From NCBI GenBank assembly GCA_964451095.1, contig CAYVGI010000018.1:1-49142 (forward strand): a DNA stretch of 49,142 bases, written 5' to 3'. The notes beneath the pieces are model-generated. The model saw only the letters and a program-made list of their open reading frames with translations, made no database searches and had not been told where the DNA came from. Position 1 is the stretch's first letter, and every line of letters begins with the position of its first letter. Of this stretch, positions 1 to 7,908 are shown piece after piece. The translations under genes and the position numbers were made by a program. The DNA is from DAOTTY01 sp964451095 (GTDB lineage: Bacteria > Chloroflexota > Anaerolineae > Aggregatilineales > Phototrophicaceae).

Positions 1-750
1 GACCTGCCGCAGACCGTCGGGGAGTATTACTTCCGCGCCCTGATGCCAGAAAGCACGATGATCCCGTACACAGTGCAGGCAGCACAAGCACTGACGGAAA
101 TGCAGCGTGTGTCCGTGCTCTATGGGGACGATGACGACTTCACCCTCAGTGGCTATGATGCATTTATCGACGCGCTGTTGGCGCAGGACATTGAGATTGT
201 GCGTGAGGAGACGTTCGAGCGCGGTGACACAGACTTCAATGCCCAACTAACCAACATCATCGCAGACGACCCGGACGCGATTGTGCTGGCAGCACTCGCA
301 GCAGAGGCAGTGCCCATCATCGCGCAGGCACGTTCCCTGGGCTTTAGCGGACCGATCATCGGTGGTAACGGGCTGAACGCGCCGGGCATCATTGACGGGG
401 CGGGGGATGACGCTGCCGGGGTTATCGCGGGCACCTCCTACCACCCAACATCAGATGACCCGCTGAGCGCACAGTTCACAGCGAACTTTATCGACCAGTT
501 TGGCTACGAGCCAGATCAGTTCGCCGCCCACGCCTACACAGGCACCTGGGTAATGGCGACGGCAATCCGCTGTGCGGACAGCGCCGACCGGGATGCAGTA
601 CGTGTTGCGCTGGACGAGCAAATCGAGGGCTTCTACAGCCCCCTGGGGAACTTCAGCTTTGATGAAAACCGTGACCCCGTGTACGACCGCATTTTGCAGG
701 AAGTTCAGAATGGTGAGTTTGTGGTCGTAGACCGTGAGAGCACCGAGTAG
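1..750 (+). CDS. Branched-chain amino acid-type ABC transporter substrate-binding protein (C-terminal part)
   Basis: The reading frame is open from base 1, so the N-terminus, with its signal peptide, lies outside the window. About 249 residues are visible. They match the periplasmic binding fold of the LivK family (Peripla_BP_6): a stretch reading SVLYGDDDDF, then IVLAALAAEAVPIIAQA and GPIIGGNGLNAPG, followed by a closing lobe with the YGYEPDQ-like hinge segment FGYEPDQFAAHAY. These proteins capture amino acids, amides, urea or aromatic acids outside the membrane and hand them to LivHMGF permeases. The ligand cannot be told from this part. No permease gene follows; the next gene is convergent. 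The family call is firm and the substrate is open. Confidence 0.85.
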   Translation, partial: DLPQTVGEYYFRALMPESTMIPYTVQAAQALTEMQRVSVLYGDDDDFTLSGYDAFIDALLAQDIEIVREETFERGDTDFNAQLTNIIADDPDAIVLAALAAEAVPIIAQARSLGFSGPIIGGNGLNAPGIIDGAGDDAAGVIAGTSYHPTSDDPLSAQFTANFIDQFGYEPDQFAAHAYTGTWVMATAIRCADSADRDAVRVALDEQIEGFYSPLGNFSFDENRDPVYDRILQEVQNGEFVVVDRESTE

Positions 751-770
751 CTAACCCATTAGGTGCGATA

Positions 771-805
771 TGGGTAGGGTGGGGGTCGCTTGCCCCACCT
801 ACCCA
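771..805. terminator. Hairpin between convergent genes
   Basis: The left arm TGGGTAGGGTGGGG and right arm CCCCACCTACCCA pair almost perfectly with one bulged G, around a short loop at about 785-792. The hairpin sits between the end of the binding-protein gene and the end of the convergent acetyltransferase gene, and it overlaps the latter's last codons. There is no clear U-tract, so it may act as a bidirectional or Rho-assisted terminator. Confidence 0.6.
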
Positions 806-1302
806 TCCAGGCGGATTTCCAGCTCAAGCTCATCGCGGATGGGGATGCCGTCTAAGCCCGTCAGCGGGATTTCCGGTTTCAGGCGGCGTGCCTCGGTCAC
901 TGCGCCGGGGTGAACCTTCACCAGCTTGAAGCCACGCTTTTGGTAGTAGCGTATCGCAGGGGTGTTGTCGTTGGTGGTGATGACCCACAGGCGTGTACAC
1001 TTTTCGCTCTCTGCTGCATCGCGCACAGCGTCGATTAGCGCACTGCCCACACCAATGCCTTCATTGAAGCTGTTGAGCGTGACAATTTCGCACTCGCCCA
1101 TTTTGATGTTGTACGTCACAAGCCCCTGCGGGTTGTCGTCTTCATCCACAATGGTGAAGCCCGGCAGGGTGTGGGCGTAGTGTAACGTCCCCCGGCTCAC
1201 CACCCGCGTAGACCCCCACGCAGCATCAAGCTTATCCGCGATCCAGTTGCGGTCAGTTGATTCTAGCCCACGAATGCGATAGATTTTTTCTTGTTCGGTC
1301 AT
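799..1302 (-). CDS. GNAT family N-acetyltransferase
   Basis: A 167-residue protein with the GNAT fold. Motif A is seen as LNSFNEGIGVGSALIDAVRDAA, where the Q/R-x-x-G-x-G/A acetyl-CoA loop appears as NEGIGVGSAL, followed by the motif B region LWVITTNDNTPAIRYYQKRGFK, typical of the family. It would transfer an acetyl group from acetyl-CoA to an amine; the substrate cannot be predicted. The ATG at 1302 is preferred over an upstream ATG at 1374 because the domain begins just after it (MTEQEKIYRIRGLES) and because the promoter-like sequence at 1363-1391 would lie inside the longer version. It is divergent from the methyltransferase gene at 1476. Confidence 0.85.
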   Translation of the reverse strand: MTEQEKIYRIRGLESTDRNWIADKLDAAWGSTRVVSRGTLHYAHTLPGFTIVDEDDNPQGLVTYNIKMGECEIVTLNSFNEGIGVGSALIDAVRDAAESEKCTRLWVITTNDNTPAIRYYQKRGFKLVKVHPGAVTEARRLKPEIPLTGLDGIPIRDELELEIRLDG

Positions 1303-1362
1303 AAGGCTATTCCAAAAAAACGCTTTGCGAACTACCCTGATAGTTGGGCACATTCGCCCATA

Positions 1363-1391
1363 AGCATAGCCCAACTTGCAGCGCCAAGCAA
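1363..1391 (-). promoter_or_regulatory. Promoter-like sequence for the GNAT gene
   Basis: Read on the minus strand there is TTGCTT (1386-1391), a 17-base spacer and TATGCT (1363-1368), about 60 bases before the ATG at 1302. An 8-base inverted repeat, AGTTGGGC/GCCCAACT (1342-1349 and 1369-1376), overlaps the expected start site and could be an operator. Confidence 0.45.
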
Positions 1392-1475
1392 CAAAGTGTT
1401 AGGAAACCGTAGGCAAAGCACCCAAGAGCGCCCACACCTTAAACCGAAGACAAGCCGTTACAGAAAGAACCCACC

Positions 1476-2246
1476 TTGCAACCCACTGCCCACCCAGTCG
1501 ATCGTTATGATAGCACCCGCACCACCTGGGAAACCATCTGGCAGCAGGCAGATGTGCCAGCAGAACTACAAGCGGTGCAATCTGCCAGGTCACAGGCGAT
1601 CATCGCTGCATATCAGCCCTACCTACCGACAGACGCCCCGATTTTAGAGGCGGGCAGCGGGCTGGGCGCGGTGCTACACACTTTGCAAGCAAGGGGGTAC
1701 CCCGTTTTCGGGCTAGACTACGCCCACAATGCGCTGCAAGCGGCAAAGCATCACGACCCAGGGCAACTGCTTATGACCGGAGATGTGCATGACCTACCCG
1801 TTGCCGACGGCACACTGGGCGCGTACCTATCCTTTGGTGTGCTGGAGCACTTCGAGCACGGGATGGGGCTTGCGCTGCAAGAGGCACACCGCGCCCTTAA
1901 GCAGCATGGTGTGCTGGTGCTGACGATCCCGTACCCGAACGTGATCTATCGGCTGGTGCAGCTTAAGCGGCGCGTGCGGGGGCAAAGCACACTCACAGAC
2001 GATAACTTCTACGAAAGCGCATACAGCAAGGCAGCGCTCGTAGATGAAGTGCAGCGTGCCGGGTTCCGGGTGCTGCTGGCACGCCCTACCAGCCATTCGT
2101 TCACGCTGTGGGGGTTGGGCCGTGCCTTCCGGGGTGCGGGTTACTACGAAACCTCGCCGCTAGCGGAGGCGCTGGGCGCGGTGGCGGACAAATACGCGCC
2201 GTGGTGGTTCAACTTTATGACGCTGGTCGTCGCCCGCAAGCGATGA
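1476..2246 (+). CDS. Class I SAM-dependent methyltransferase
   Basis: A 256-residue protein. The SAM-binding motif I is PILEAGSGLGAVLHTLQARG near residue 54, followed by the acidic end of strand 2 (VFGLDYAHNAL), motif II as TGDVHDLPVADGTLGAYLSFGVLEHF, and a typical post-motif helix. This is the Methyltransf_11/25 family, which methylates small molecules, lipids or sugars. It starts at TTG. The stop overlaps the ATG of the next gene (ATGA at 2243), so it is translationally coupled to a GT2 glycosyltransferase. The pair probably acts on one cell-surface or glycolipid product; that role is inferred from context. Confidence 0.85.
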   Translation: MQPTAHPVDRYDSTRTTWETIWQQADVPAELQAVQSARSQAIIAAYQPYLPTDAPILEAGSGLGAVLHTLQARGYPVFGLDYAHNALQAAKHHDPGQLLMTGDVHDLPVADGTLGAYLSFGVLEHFEHGMGLALQEAHRALKQHGVLVLTIPYPNVIYRLVQLKRRVRGQSTLTDDNFYESAYSKAALVDEVQRAGFRVLLARPTSHSFTLWGLGRAFRGAGYYETSPLAEALGAVADKYAPWWFNFMTLVVARKR

Positions 2247-3070
2247 AACTGAGCGTTATCATCGTCAACTACAATACCTGTGCGCTGCTGCAAGACTGCT
2301 TGCAGTCGCTAGAACCGTACATGGGTTGGGCGGAGGTCATCGTTGTGGACAACGCCTCATCAGACGGCAGCGCGGCGATGGTGGCGCAGCAGTTCCCCGG
2401 TGTAAAGCTGCTGGCACAGCACACCAATACCTGGTTTTGTGGCGGCAACAACATCGGCATTGTGGCGGCAAGCGGTGAGTATGCGCTGCTGCTGAACCCG
2501 GACACGGTGGTACACGCCGGCGCGTTAGAAAAACTGACCACGTTCATGGACACCAATCCCGATTATGTGGGCGCGACGGTACAGCTTCGTTACCCGGACG
2601 GCACCGTGCAGCGCACTTGCTCGCGGGTGCCAACGTACGCTTACCTGTTATACGAGCACACGCCGCTGGGGTGGTTGCGCCCCAGCAAACGGGCACAACT
2701 GCGGGATCATCACTGGTACACGGATGAGGGCTTTACGCGGGAGCAAGCGCGTGATGTGGCGGTGCTGCCGGGGTCTTGCCTGTTGATGCGGCGCGAAGAA
2801 CTGTGGTTGGACGATGACCTGCTGCTCTACTACCCTGAAGATGACCTGGGGCAGCGCTTTAATGGGCGGCGCTTGCGGTTCCTGGCGGATGCACACATCA
2901 CGCACCGGGAGAAGGCAGCAACACGCTCCTGGCTGGCAAACCGCATTTACTTCCGGGATATGCTGCACTACACACACAAGCATCACGGCATGGCAGCGAT
3001 GCTGCTGCTGTGGCTGCTCACACGCCCGGTTTGGGTGGGCATGTGGCTAAAAGCACAGCGCCCCGCCTAA
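2243..3070 (+). CDS. Family 2 glycosyltransferase
   Basis: A 275-residue GT-A fold enzyme. It opens with LSVIIVNYNTCALLQDCLQSL, then VIVVDNASSDGSAAMVAQQFP, which binds the nucleotide, and LLLNPDTVVHAGALEKL, which supplies the metal-binding D-x-D-like region. A later PEDDLGQRFNGRRLRF segment corresponds to the acceptor side and catalytic base region of rhamnosyltransferase-like (WcaE/RfbF) GT2 proteins. It is expected to transfer a sugar from an NDP or dTDP donor at the cytoplasmic face. The ATG at 2243 forms an ATGA overlap with the preceding methyltransferase; much longer upstream starts would cut into that gene. The donor and acceptor are unknown. Confidence 0.88.
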   Translation: MKLSVIIVNYNTCALLQDCLQSLEPYMGWAEVIVVDNASSDGSAAMVAQQFPGVKLLAQHTNTWFCGGNNIGIVAASGEYALLLNPDTVVHAGALEKLTTFMDTNPDYVGATVQLRYPDGTVQRTCSRVPTYAYLLYEHTPLGWLRPSKRAQLRDHHWYTDEGFTREQARDVAVLPGSCLLMRREELWLDDDLLLYYPEDDLGQRFNGRRLRFLADAHITHREKAATRSWLANRIYFRDMLHYTHKHHGMAAMLLLWLLTRPVWVGMWLKAQRPA

Positions 3071-3090
3071 AACTGCAAAACGGCGGGGCG
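3059..3090. terminator. GC-rich hairpin between convergent genes
   Basis: CGCCCCGCC (3059-3067) and GGCGGGGCG (3082-3090) form a perfect 9-bp stem with a 14-base loop that contains the TAA of the glycosyltransferase gene. It lies between two convergent genes and could stop transcription from both sides. There is no U-tract. Confidence 0.6.
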
Positions 3091-3109
3091 GTAATCGACG
3101 GGCGAACCG

Positions 3110-3925
3110 CTAGCGGTCTACTGTGATGGCAAAATCGCCGCCAGTGAAAACATCCTCGACATCAACGTTATCGTCGGCGGTCAGTTCCGGCAGTTCGTAA
3201 AACGATATATCCGTGACGAACACAAAGTACAGCCCGGTGGAGGGCAGGTCGTAGCCCTCGATAGCGGCGTCAGTCGTTGACGGGAGGATCATGGTCTCCG
3301 CGTCGTCGTTGACGGCAACGCGCTCACCACGGCTATCGAACAGGAAGACAACCGGGTCAATGTCGCCGCTGGTGACGACCACATCAATAATATCCGACGA
3401 AGTCCCCTCAAAAATGAAGTAGTACACAGGCTCCAGCGGGGAGCTATAGCCCTCAAAGGTGGTGCCGTAGTCCAGGTCAGTGCGGAAGTATGCGAGGTTG
3501 CTGGCGGCATTCGGTGGCGGCGTGTTGCCCGTCACTACCAGCGTGAACTCCAGCGGGCTACTGAAGCTCTGCGCACCTGCGCCGTCGACCGCATCTAGCG
3601 TTGTCACCATCACGAAGTAACTGCCCGTGAACTCAATCGGCGCGGTGAACTGGTCTTCACCCGTCGCCACCACCTGCCCTGCGGGACCGAACACAACCAC
3701 CAGCGGTGTGAAGGGGGTGTTGGGGTCGGGCGTCACGGTGATGTCTAGCGTGTTGCCTTCCAGCGCGTTCACGCCATACATCACGGCGGTGCGCTCACCT
3801 TGTAGTGTACCTTCCACCGCTTGCCCGCCCTGGATCACGGTGAGGTTGTGCGGGTCTTGCGCGTGAGCAACTGCGCCGACGGTGAGCATCATCAGTGCGA
3901 GAAATACGGTTAGTAGTCGAGCCAT
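3110..3925 (-). CDS. Secreted protein with PPC-like beta-sandwich domains
   Basis: A 271-residue exported protein. The N-terminus MARLLTVFLALMMLTVGAVAHAQ is a clear signal peptide with an AHA-Q cleavage site. The mature part holds two similar halves. Each has the pattern of bacterial pre-peptidase C-terminal (PPC) domains: a V-G-L segment, then a Y-x-F or Y-x-V strand, then TVTPDPNTPFTPLVVVFGPAG or VVVTSGDIDPVVFLFDSRG, ending in GSYFVMV or GLYFVFV. Such domains sit beside peptidases or act as surface binding modules, but no catalytic domain is present here. The ATG at 3925 has GAGGA five bases upstream and is preferred; ATG 3937 is the alternative. The partner or ligand is unknown. Confidence 0.7.
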   Translation of the reverse strand: MARLLTVFLALMMLTVGAVAHAQDPHNLTVIQGGQAVEGTLQGERTAVMYGVNALEGNTLDITVTPDPNTPFTPLVVVFGPAGQVVATGEDQFTAPIEFTGSYFVMVTTLDAVDGAGAQSFSSPLEFTLVVTGNTPPPNAASNLAYFRTDLDYGTTFEGYSSPLEPVYYFIFEGTSSDIIDVVVTSGDIDPVVFLFDSRGERVAVNDDAETMILPSTTDAAIEGYDLPSTGLYFVFVTDISFYELPELTADDNVDVEDVFTGGDFAITVDR

Positions 3926-3987
3926 ATTGTTCCTCATTTCGCTACATCTCCCTATGCGTTTACCCCTCTATTTTAGCACACCTTGGG

Positions 3988-4731
3988 CTAAAGCATGTGT
4001 GCGCCGCCGTCCACATGCACCGCCTGCCCGGTAATGAAACTCGCTGCGTCTGAACACAGGAACAACACCACACTAGCGACCTCCTCCGGTGTGCCGCCGC
4101 GCCCGAGCACCGCACGGGCAGTGTTGGGTTCCGGCGTTTGCGGCGTGGGGACTGCCGCGAAGGACACGGTATTGACGCGGATGTTGCCGGGTGCCAGTTC
4201 ACGGGCGGACTGCCGCGTAAGCCCAAGCACGCCCGCTGTACTGGCAGCATAGCTGACTGCGCCCTGCGTTTGGGCATCGTCGCTGGCATCGTTGTTCACC
4301 AAATTGACGATGACGCCGCCGCCTTCGTCGGTCATCACACGCCCCATGAGCTGTGTCACAAAGAATGTGCCGGTGAGGTTTACATCGAGCACGCGCCGCC
4401 AGTCCCACTCGTCCAGCTTTGCCATTTCCCCGCGCTTGAGCACCCCCGCCGCGTTGATAAGGATGTGTACACGCCCGTAGCGTTCCCGCGCCTCCTCAAT
4501 CATGGAGCCAGCTTGGAAACGGTTGGATACGTCTGCCTGCCAGCCGAACGCCTGCCCACCTGCGGCAGTAATTTCCCTGGCGACTGCCTCGCATGTGTCC
4601 GGGTTGATGTCGTTTACACACACGGCGGCACCTGCGCCGCCCAGCGCCAGCGCAACTGCCCGCCCCACACCGCTGCCGCCCCCGGTAACCAGTGCGGTCT
4701 TCCCGCCCAAATCCACTGTAAATGCACCCAT
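3988..4731 (-). CDS. SDR-family oxidoreductase paralogue with an incomplete active site
   Basis: A Rossmann-fold protein of 247 residues, the normal size for a classical short-chain dehydrogenase. The cofactor loop TGGGSGVG, the NAAG motif (LINAAGVL) and the C-terminal segment SFITGQAVHVDGGAHML are all standard. The catalytic region is not. Where classical members have Y-x-x-x-K, this one reads YAASTAG, with Thr in place of Lys. The preceding strand reads VNLVNND where the catalytic Ser is expected in a VNISS-type strand. Only the Tyr remains of the Ser-Tyr-Lys triad. It may be an NAD(P)-binding non-enzyme or use different chemistry. The ATG at 4731 has GAGG eight bases upstream; ATG 4767 would add 12 residues. 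Confidence 0.8.
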   Translation of the reverse strand: MGAFTVDLGGKTALVTGGGSGVGRAVALALGGAGAAVCVNDINPDTCEAVAREITAAGGQAFGWQADVSNRFQAGSMIEEARERYGRVHILINAAGVLKRGEMAKLDEWDWRRVLDVNLTGTFFVTQLMGRVMTDEGGGVIVNLVNNDASDDAQTQGAVSYAASTAGVLGLTRQSARELAPGNIRVNTVSFAAVPTPQTPEPNTARAVLGRGGTPEEVASVVLFLCSDAASFITGQAVHVDGGAHML

Positions 4732-4823
4732 ACACGGTGCCTCGCTTTCTACGTTTGATGGTTCCATAGCAGCCGCTTAGTCTACCAGACGAACCCGTCC
4801 CTTGGCGGCGGGCAGGCTCCCGC

Positions 4824-4852
4824 TTGACCAGCTAGAACGTTAGTGCTACCTT
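4824..4852 (+). promoter_or_regulatory. Promoter of the nurA-HAS operon
   Basis: TTGACC (4824-4829), a 17-base spacer and TACCTT (4847-4852) lie just before the SD sequence AAAAAGGA (4863-4870) and the TTG start at 4880. This gives a short leader and a sigma-70-like promoter. Confidence 0.5.
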
Positions 4853-4879
4853 AAAGCGAAAACAAAAAGGACTTCGCGC

Positions 4880-6118
4880 TTGTCGCTGGAATTCACCAAA
4901 ATCATCTACGACATTGAAAAGATGGGGCGCTACCTCACCTTCCGCAACCAGGAAGAGTTGATCGACAGGGCGCTGGAGATATTGCACGACAAAGGCGCAG
5001 ACCTGGAGTTCATTCAGCAGCGCATCCGTATGGTGCGCGAGAGCGATGTGAGCGGCTACCGGGGTGCTGCCCCACAAGACGACGCCCAACGTGCCTTCAA
5101 TGCAGTGGTGCCCAAGCCAATGACACCGCCGCAGGCAATCCTCATCGCGGCAGATGGCTCGCAGATTTACCCCAGCTACGAATCGTCTAGCCTGTACTAT
5201 GTGATTAACATTGGGGCGCTGACGTATTATCACGGCACGGGGGAAATCCCCTACCAGGAGACGATACCCGGTATCTTCTACCGAGACGGGGACATCCTGG
5301 ACGAGAGCCGCCAGCTTGTGAACAACCGCACTGTTAACGCCCGCCGCACCATCGGGGAAATTCGCATTTTGTGGCAGCAGGCACGCCTGCACCGCACCGA
5401 CCCTTACCCCACCATTGCCATCCACGACGGCAACCTGCTCAAGTTCTTCGGCGGCAACGACATTGCCAATTCCAATAACCTGATTAGCGAGTATATGGGG
5501 CTGCTGGTGGCATTACAGGATGTGAACACCAGCCTTGCCGGGTACGTAGACAACCCACGCAGCAGCTATTTGATCTCTCTGCTGCACCTGCTGGACATTG
5601 AGCCGTACCAGATTACCGATGCTGTGTTGCAGACCAACGGCGAACTGGAAGGGCTAACCGACATGCAGGTGATGAAGCGCCTACTCGGTCCGGGGGAGCG
5701 CTCCGCAGTGATGGTGCAGAACTCCCCAACCAACTACGAGTACAAGAAGTTTAACCCCAGCCACGAGATTGCCGCGTTTTACCTGAATGTATCGGACACA
5801 AAACAGCCGCACATCGCCCGTGTAGACATCCCCATGTGGGTAGCGCGGGACGAAAACACGATCAACCATTTGCACGCGCTGCTGCTGGAACAGTGCCGGA
5901 TGCAGGGGCTGCGCCCATACCCTTATGTGCTCACACGGGCGGACGAACTGGCATACATCAGCGGACGAGAGAAAACCCAGGTGGAAGCGCTCGTGCGGCG
6001 TGAACTAACCCGTAACAACGTGCCCGCAGCAGAGAGCAGCGCCAAATCCAGTTCCAAGGACTTCGCCAGGGAGAGCGGCAGGCAAGGTCATCGTTTGGGG
6101 GGAACCCCACTTGGTTAG
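4880..6118 (+). CDS. nurA: NurA-domain nuclease
   Basis: A 412-residue protein matching the NurA nuclease family. The hallmark blocks are present in order: AADGSQIYP near residue 90 (first metal-binding Asp), a central IAIHDGNLL block near 180 (second acidic site), then LAGYVDNPRSSYLISLL near 220. The C-terminal third ends with an HLHALLLEQCR-type helix followed by a region that includes LTRADELAYISGREK. NurA proteins are manganese-dependent 5'-3' exo/endonucleases that resect DNA ends, usually with the HerA hexameric ATPase. Start: TTG with AAAAAGGA nine bases upstream. The next gene, 24 bases downstream, encodes a HAS-barrel protein, so the two are likely co-expressed. No HerA ATPase gene is seen in the window. 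The last 40 or so residues are polar and may be disordered. Confidence 0.85.
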   Translation: MSLEFTKIIYDIEKMGRYLTFRNQEELIDRALEILHDKGADLEFIQQRIRMVRESDVSGYRGAAPQDDAQRAFNAVVPKPMTPPQAILIAADGSQIYPSYESSSLYYVINIGALTYYHGTGEIPYQETIPGIFYRDGDILDESRQLVNNRTVNARRTIGEIRILWQQARLHRTDPYPTIAIHDGNLLKFFGGNDIANSNNLISEYMGLLVALQDVNTSLAGYVDNPRSSYLISLLHLLDIEPYQITDAVLQTNGELEGLTDMQVMKRLLGPGERSAVMVQNSPTNYEYKKFNPSHEIAAFYLNVSDTKQPHIARVDIPMWVARDENTINHLHALLLEQCRMQGLRPYPYVLTRADELAYISGREKTQVEALVRRELTRNNVPAAESSAKSSSKDFARESGRQGHRLGGTPLG

Positions 6119-6142
6119 CGGCAACAGCGAGGAGGCGTTCGC

Positions 6143-6757
6143 ATGGTAGACGAACAACAGGTACACATCGGGCATGTGCTGCGTGCCAGCACCAACGGCT
6201 TCGACTTCGGCACTCGCGGCAACGAGATTGACGAACGACACTCGTTTGGATCTTTCGTGCTGGCGGAAACCGCACAGGGAACCGACCCCTGCTTTGCCGT
6301 CGGGCTAATTTACGCGATTCGCATTGCGGACGACCCGTTTGTGCGGGAACTGGTGATGGCAAGCGAGGTGAAAGAAACGACCCTGCTCGACCAGCGCAAA
6401 AATCGGCTTATCCCGGTGGAGACGCTGGTTATCAACGTGGGGTATGTTTATGAGGACGGGCGCATTGTGCACAGTATGCCGCCTCGCCCCCCGCTCAGCC
6501 TCACACAGGTGCACCTGATGCCACCCGCGTGGGTGACAGCGTTTGTTGCTCGGCAGGATTTCTTCCGGTTGGTGCTGAATGCAGGCGAGGTGCCGTCAGA
6601 CGATTTGTTGGCGGCGTCGGTGCGCTATGCTGCACAGTTCTTTGGGGATGAAAACGAGCGCTATGCCTTCCAGGTGGCGTGTGGGCGGCAAATTGCCCGC
6701 CTGCTCACACACGACCTGCGACGACTGGCGCACATCCTGTCGCTCATCCGCCCCTAG
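6143..6757 (+). CDS. HAS-barrel (HerA-like) domain protein, partner of NurA
   Basis: A 204-residue protein in the nurA operon, with a strong GAGGAGG SD seven bases before the ATG. The N-terminal part, with HIGHVLRASTNGFDF, then SFGSFVLAETAQG and GLIYAIRIADDP, has the short-strand pattern of the HAS barrel found at the N-terminus of HerA helicases and ATP synthase. There is no Walker A, Walker B or other ATPase motif, and the protein ends after a helical tail (YAFQVACGRQIARLLTHDLRR). It could dock NurA to DNA ends or to a HerA encoded elsewhere. The HAS assignment comes from pattern and neighbourhood and is moderately sure. Its TAG shares the bases CTAG with the stop of the convergent receiver gene. 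Confidence 0.65.
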   Translation: MVDEQQVHIGHVLRASTNGFDFGTRGNEIDERHSFGSFVLAETAQGTDPCFAVGLIYAIRIADDPFVRELVMASEVKETTLLDQRKNRLIPVETLVINVGYVYEDGRIVHSMPPRPPLSLTQVHLMPPAWVTAFVARQDFFRLVLNAGEVPSDDLLAASVRYAAQFFGDENERYAFQVACGRQIARLLTHDLRRLAHILSLIRP

Positions 6758-7158
6758 CTGGCGCTGTTGGGCGTTGTGGCTGTGTCGTCGCCCAGGAACT
6801 TTTGTAGCTTGCTGGCAAGCTCGCGCAGGTTAATGGGTTTGGTGATGTAATCGTCGCAGCCAGCTTCCATCGCGCGTTCACGGTCGCCCCTCATCGCGTG
6901 GGCGGTGAGGGCGATAATGGGGATGTGCTGTATGGTGTCGTCCGTCTTGATGCGGCGTGTCGCCGCCCAACCGTCCAGCTTGGGGAGTGACAAGTCCATC
7001 AGTATCAGGTCGGGGGCACCATCTTGTGCCACCTGGATGCCCTCCTCACCGTCCGCCGCCTCAAGCACGGTGTAGTTCAGCGATTGCAACACATCCGTGA
7101 TAAGGGTCATGTTGTCTGGATTGTCTTCTACAACGAGGATCTTGTGCTTTGCGCTCAT
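6754..7158 (-). CDS. Single-domain response regulator (CheY-like)
   Basis: A 134-residue receiver domain with no output domain. KILVVEDNPDN carries the acidic pocket, LILMDLSLPKLDGW holds the phospho-acceptor Asp near residue 55, IIALTAHAM the switch Thr, and DDYITKPINL the conserved Lys. This layout is typical of the receivers of hybrid kinases and of stand-alone DivK/CheY-type shuttles. A histidine kinase partner is not adjacent; the nearest is the hybrid kinase at 9328-10479. The stop overlaps the stop of the HAS-barrel gene on the other strand. Confidence 0.93.
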   Translation of the reverse strand: MSAKHKILVVEDNPDNMTLITDVLQSLNYTVLEAADGEEGIQVAQDGAPDLILMDLSLPKLDGWAATRRIKTDDTIQHIPIIALTAHAMRGDRERAMEAGCDDYITKPINLRELASKLQKFLGDDTATTPNSAS

Positions 7159-7180
7159 AGTTTGGGACCCTGGCTTGTGG

Positions 7181-7813
7181 TTACTGTGCCCTGGGGAAGC
7201 GAATCCGCTCTACGATGCCCCAGTCGCTAGGGGGCCAGTAGCGCACGAGTGCTTCACCGACGATGAACTCGCGGTTGACTGCACCGAAGGAGCGTGAGTC
7301 CTGGCTGTGGTTGCGGTTATCGCCCATCACAAAGTATTCCTCCGGGCTAAGCTCCCAAACAGCGTCGGAACAGTTACGCTGGCACGCTTCCAGGATGTAT
7401 GGTTCGTCCATCAACTGCCCATTGACGTATACTTGCTGGTCAGTGATCTCGACGGTATCGCCCGGCAGACCGATCACACGCTTGATGTAGTCGTCCTCCG
7501 GGTTGTTGGGGTAGTGGAACACCACAATGTCACCGTAGCTGGGCTGCCCGAAAAGGTAGTTCACACGGCTGACGATGAGGAACTGCCCCGTCTCGAAGTT
7601 GGGCTGCATACTGGGACCTTCCACGATAAAGCGGGCAGTGGCGAGGTTCACCAGCGCATAGATGGCAGCGATGAGCACCACCGTTTCCAGAATTTCCCGC
7701 AGGAAGCCCCGGCGGCGCAGGCGGGGGCGGGTGGTAGCGGTTGGTTGAATAACCTTTGTGGAGAGTGTTTCTGTTGCCAAAACGGTTTTGACCTGGGTAT
7801 GTGCTGCATACAA
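7181..7813 (-). CDS. lepB: Signal peptidase I
   Basis: A 210-residue type I leader peptidase that cleaves signal peptides of exported proteins at the outer face of the membrane. A basic stretch (RLRRRGFLRE) precedes a single membrane helix (TVVLIAAIYALVNLATA, about residues 44-60). The catalytic Ser is in EGPSMQP (S68) and the general base Lys in YIKRVIGLPGD (K111). The C-terminal signature is GDNRNHSQDSRSFG. A pair of cysteines (EACQRNCSD) lies in the insertion between these blocks. The start is uncertain because the first ATG lacks a good SD sequence; a TTG start 11 codons downstream would still keep the membrane helix. It stands between a receiver gene and an FHA gene on the same strand. 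Confidence 0.95.
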   Translation of the reverse strand: MYAAHTQVKTVLATETLSTKVIQPTATTRPRLRRRGFLREILETVVLIAAIYALVNLATARFIVEGPSMQPNFETGQFLIVSRVNYLFGQPSYGDIVVFHYPNNPEDDYIKRVIGLPGDTVEITDQQVYVNGQLMDEPYILEACQRNCSDAVWELSPEEYFVMGDNRNHSQDSRSFGAVNREFIVGEALVRYWPPSDWGIVERIRFPRAQ

Positions 7814-7908
7814 ATACCGTCAGATTATAGTCTGGCTTTGCAGCGAAGCCAATGTGCAGTTGGCACATGCCTGCCTAGCTGCCACACGCCATCGACGCGA
7901 GCCTTACA

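Noticed and set aside
4138..4758. 206-codon open frame antisense to the SDR gene
   Set aside because: Cys- and His-rich shadow of the Rossmann-fold gene; nothing supports it as coding.
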